DNA of 6,463 bases from assembly GCA_964473895.1 (NCBI GenBank), contig CAYYRE010000161.1, positions 1 through 6,463 of the forward strand, read 5' to 3'. Source of the stretch: Sulfidibacterium sp964473895. Its GTDB lineage: Bacteria > Bacteroidota > Bacteroidia > Bacteroidales > F082. Within the stretch, counting starts at the first letter, position 1, and every line of letters starts with the position of its first letter. This document shows, one piece after another, positions 6,418 through 6,463 of this stretch. The notes beneath the pieces were generated by a model that saw only the letters and a program-made list of their open reading frames with translations, was not told where the DNA came from and did no database searches. The translations under genes and the position numbers were made by a program.

Positions 6418-6463
6418 GCGGCAGCGATTGGAGTGGCAGCGCCCCGGAGCGGAAACGGATGGG
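6418..6463. other. GC-rich non-coding tail at window edge, possible dispersed intergenic repeat
   Basis: Bases 6421-6463 are about 70% G+C, against a very AT-rich stretch just before them (6371-6420). No start codon with a credible reading frame lies here on the plus strand. On the minus strand the frames are open to the edge, and one reads ...LPLQSLPQKLF before stopping at a TAG. From memory, peptide fragments of this kind recur as spurious ORFs in Bacteroidota intergenic DNA, which suggests a dispersed repeat rather than a gene end. I cannot confirm this here. Confidence 0.3.

Noticed and set aside
1..6463. CRISPR array, tRNA, rRNA, transposase, toxin-antitoxin or phage genes
   Set aside because: No regularly spaced repeats, cloverleaf or rRNA-like sequence, and no open frame with such domains beyond the six transporter and regulator genes.

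Overview
The window looks like Bacteroidota chromosome. Three things point there: moderate GC with AT-rich, Shine-Dalgarno-poor translation starts; a promoter of the TTTG / TAnnTTTG type specific to that phylum; and protein styles typical of it (an 'AQQ' signal-peptide end, a barrel closing in ...KWNF). This is inference from sequence character, not a database match. All six convincing genes lie on the minus strand, so transcription runs from high to low coordinates.

In transcription order: (1) a TetR-family repressor (5767-6342) with a near-palindromic operator overlapping its own promoter (6350-6397); (2) a secreted LolA-like 'outer membrane lipoprotein-sorting' protein (4854-5666, or from 5765); (3) and (4) two FtsX/LolC/LolE-type ABC permeases (3611-4834 and 2360-3598), tightly spaced; (5) after a 277-bp break holding nested inverted repeats, a LolD/MacB-type ATPase (1390-2082); (6) after a further 134-bp gap with a small three-copy motif, a DUF1302-like outer-membrane beta-barrel (95-1255). 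A weak terminator-like hairpin lies at the window's left edge. The rightmost ~43 bases are strikingly GC-rich, with no gene start.

Read together, the genes describe a complete path across a diderm envelope. The ATPase and two permeases would act at the inner membrane as a type VII (LolCDE/MacB-fold) mechanotransmission pump. The LolA-like protein would be the periplasmic carrier, and the barrel the outer-membrane partner. The whole is probably under TetR control. It looks like a dedicated, inducible, Lol-like lipid or lipoprotein trafficking system, separate from housekeeping Lol. It parallels the known RND/MMPL + DUF1329 + DUF1302 clusters, with an ABC pump in place of the RND pump. The cargo cannot be read from the sequence.
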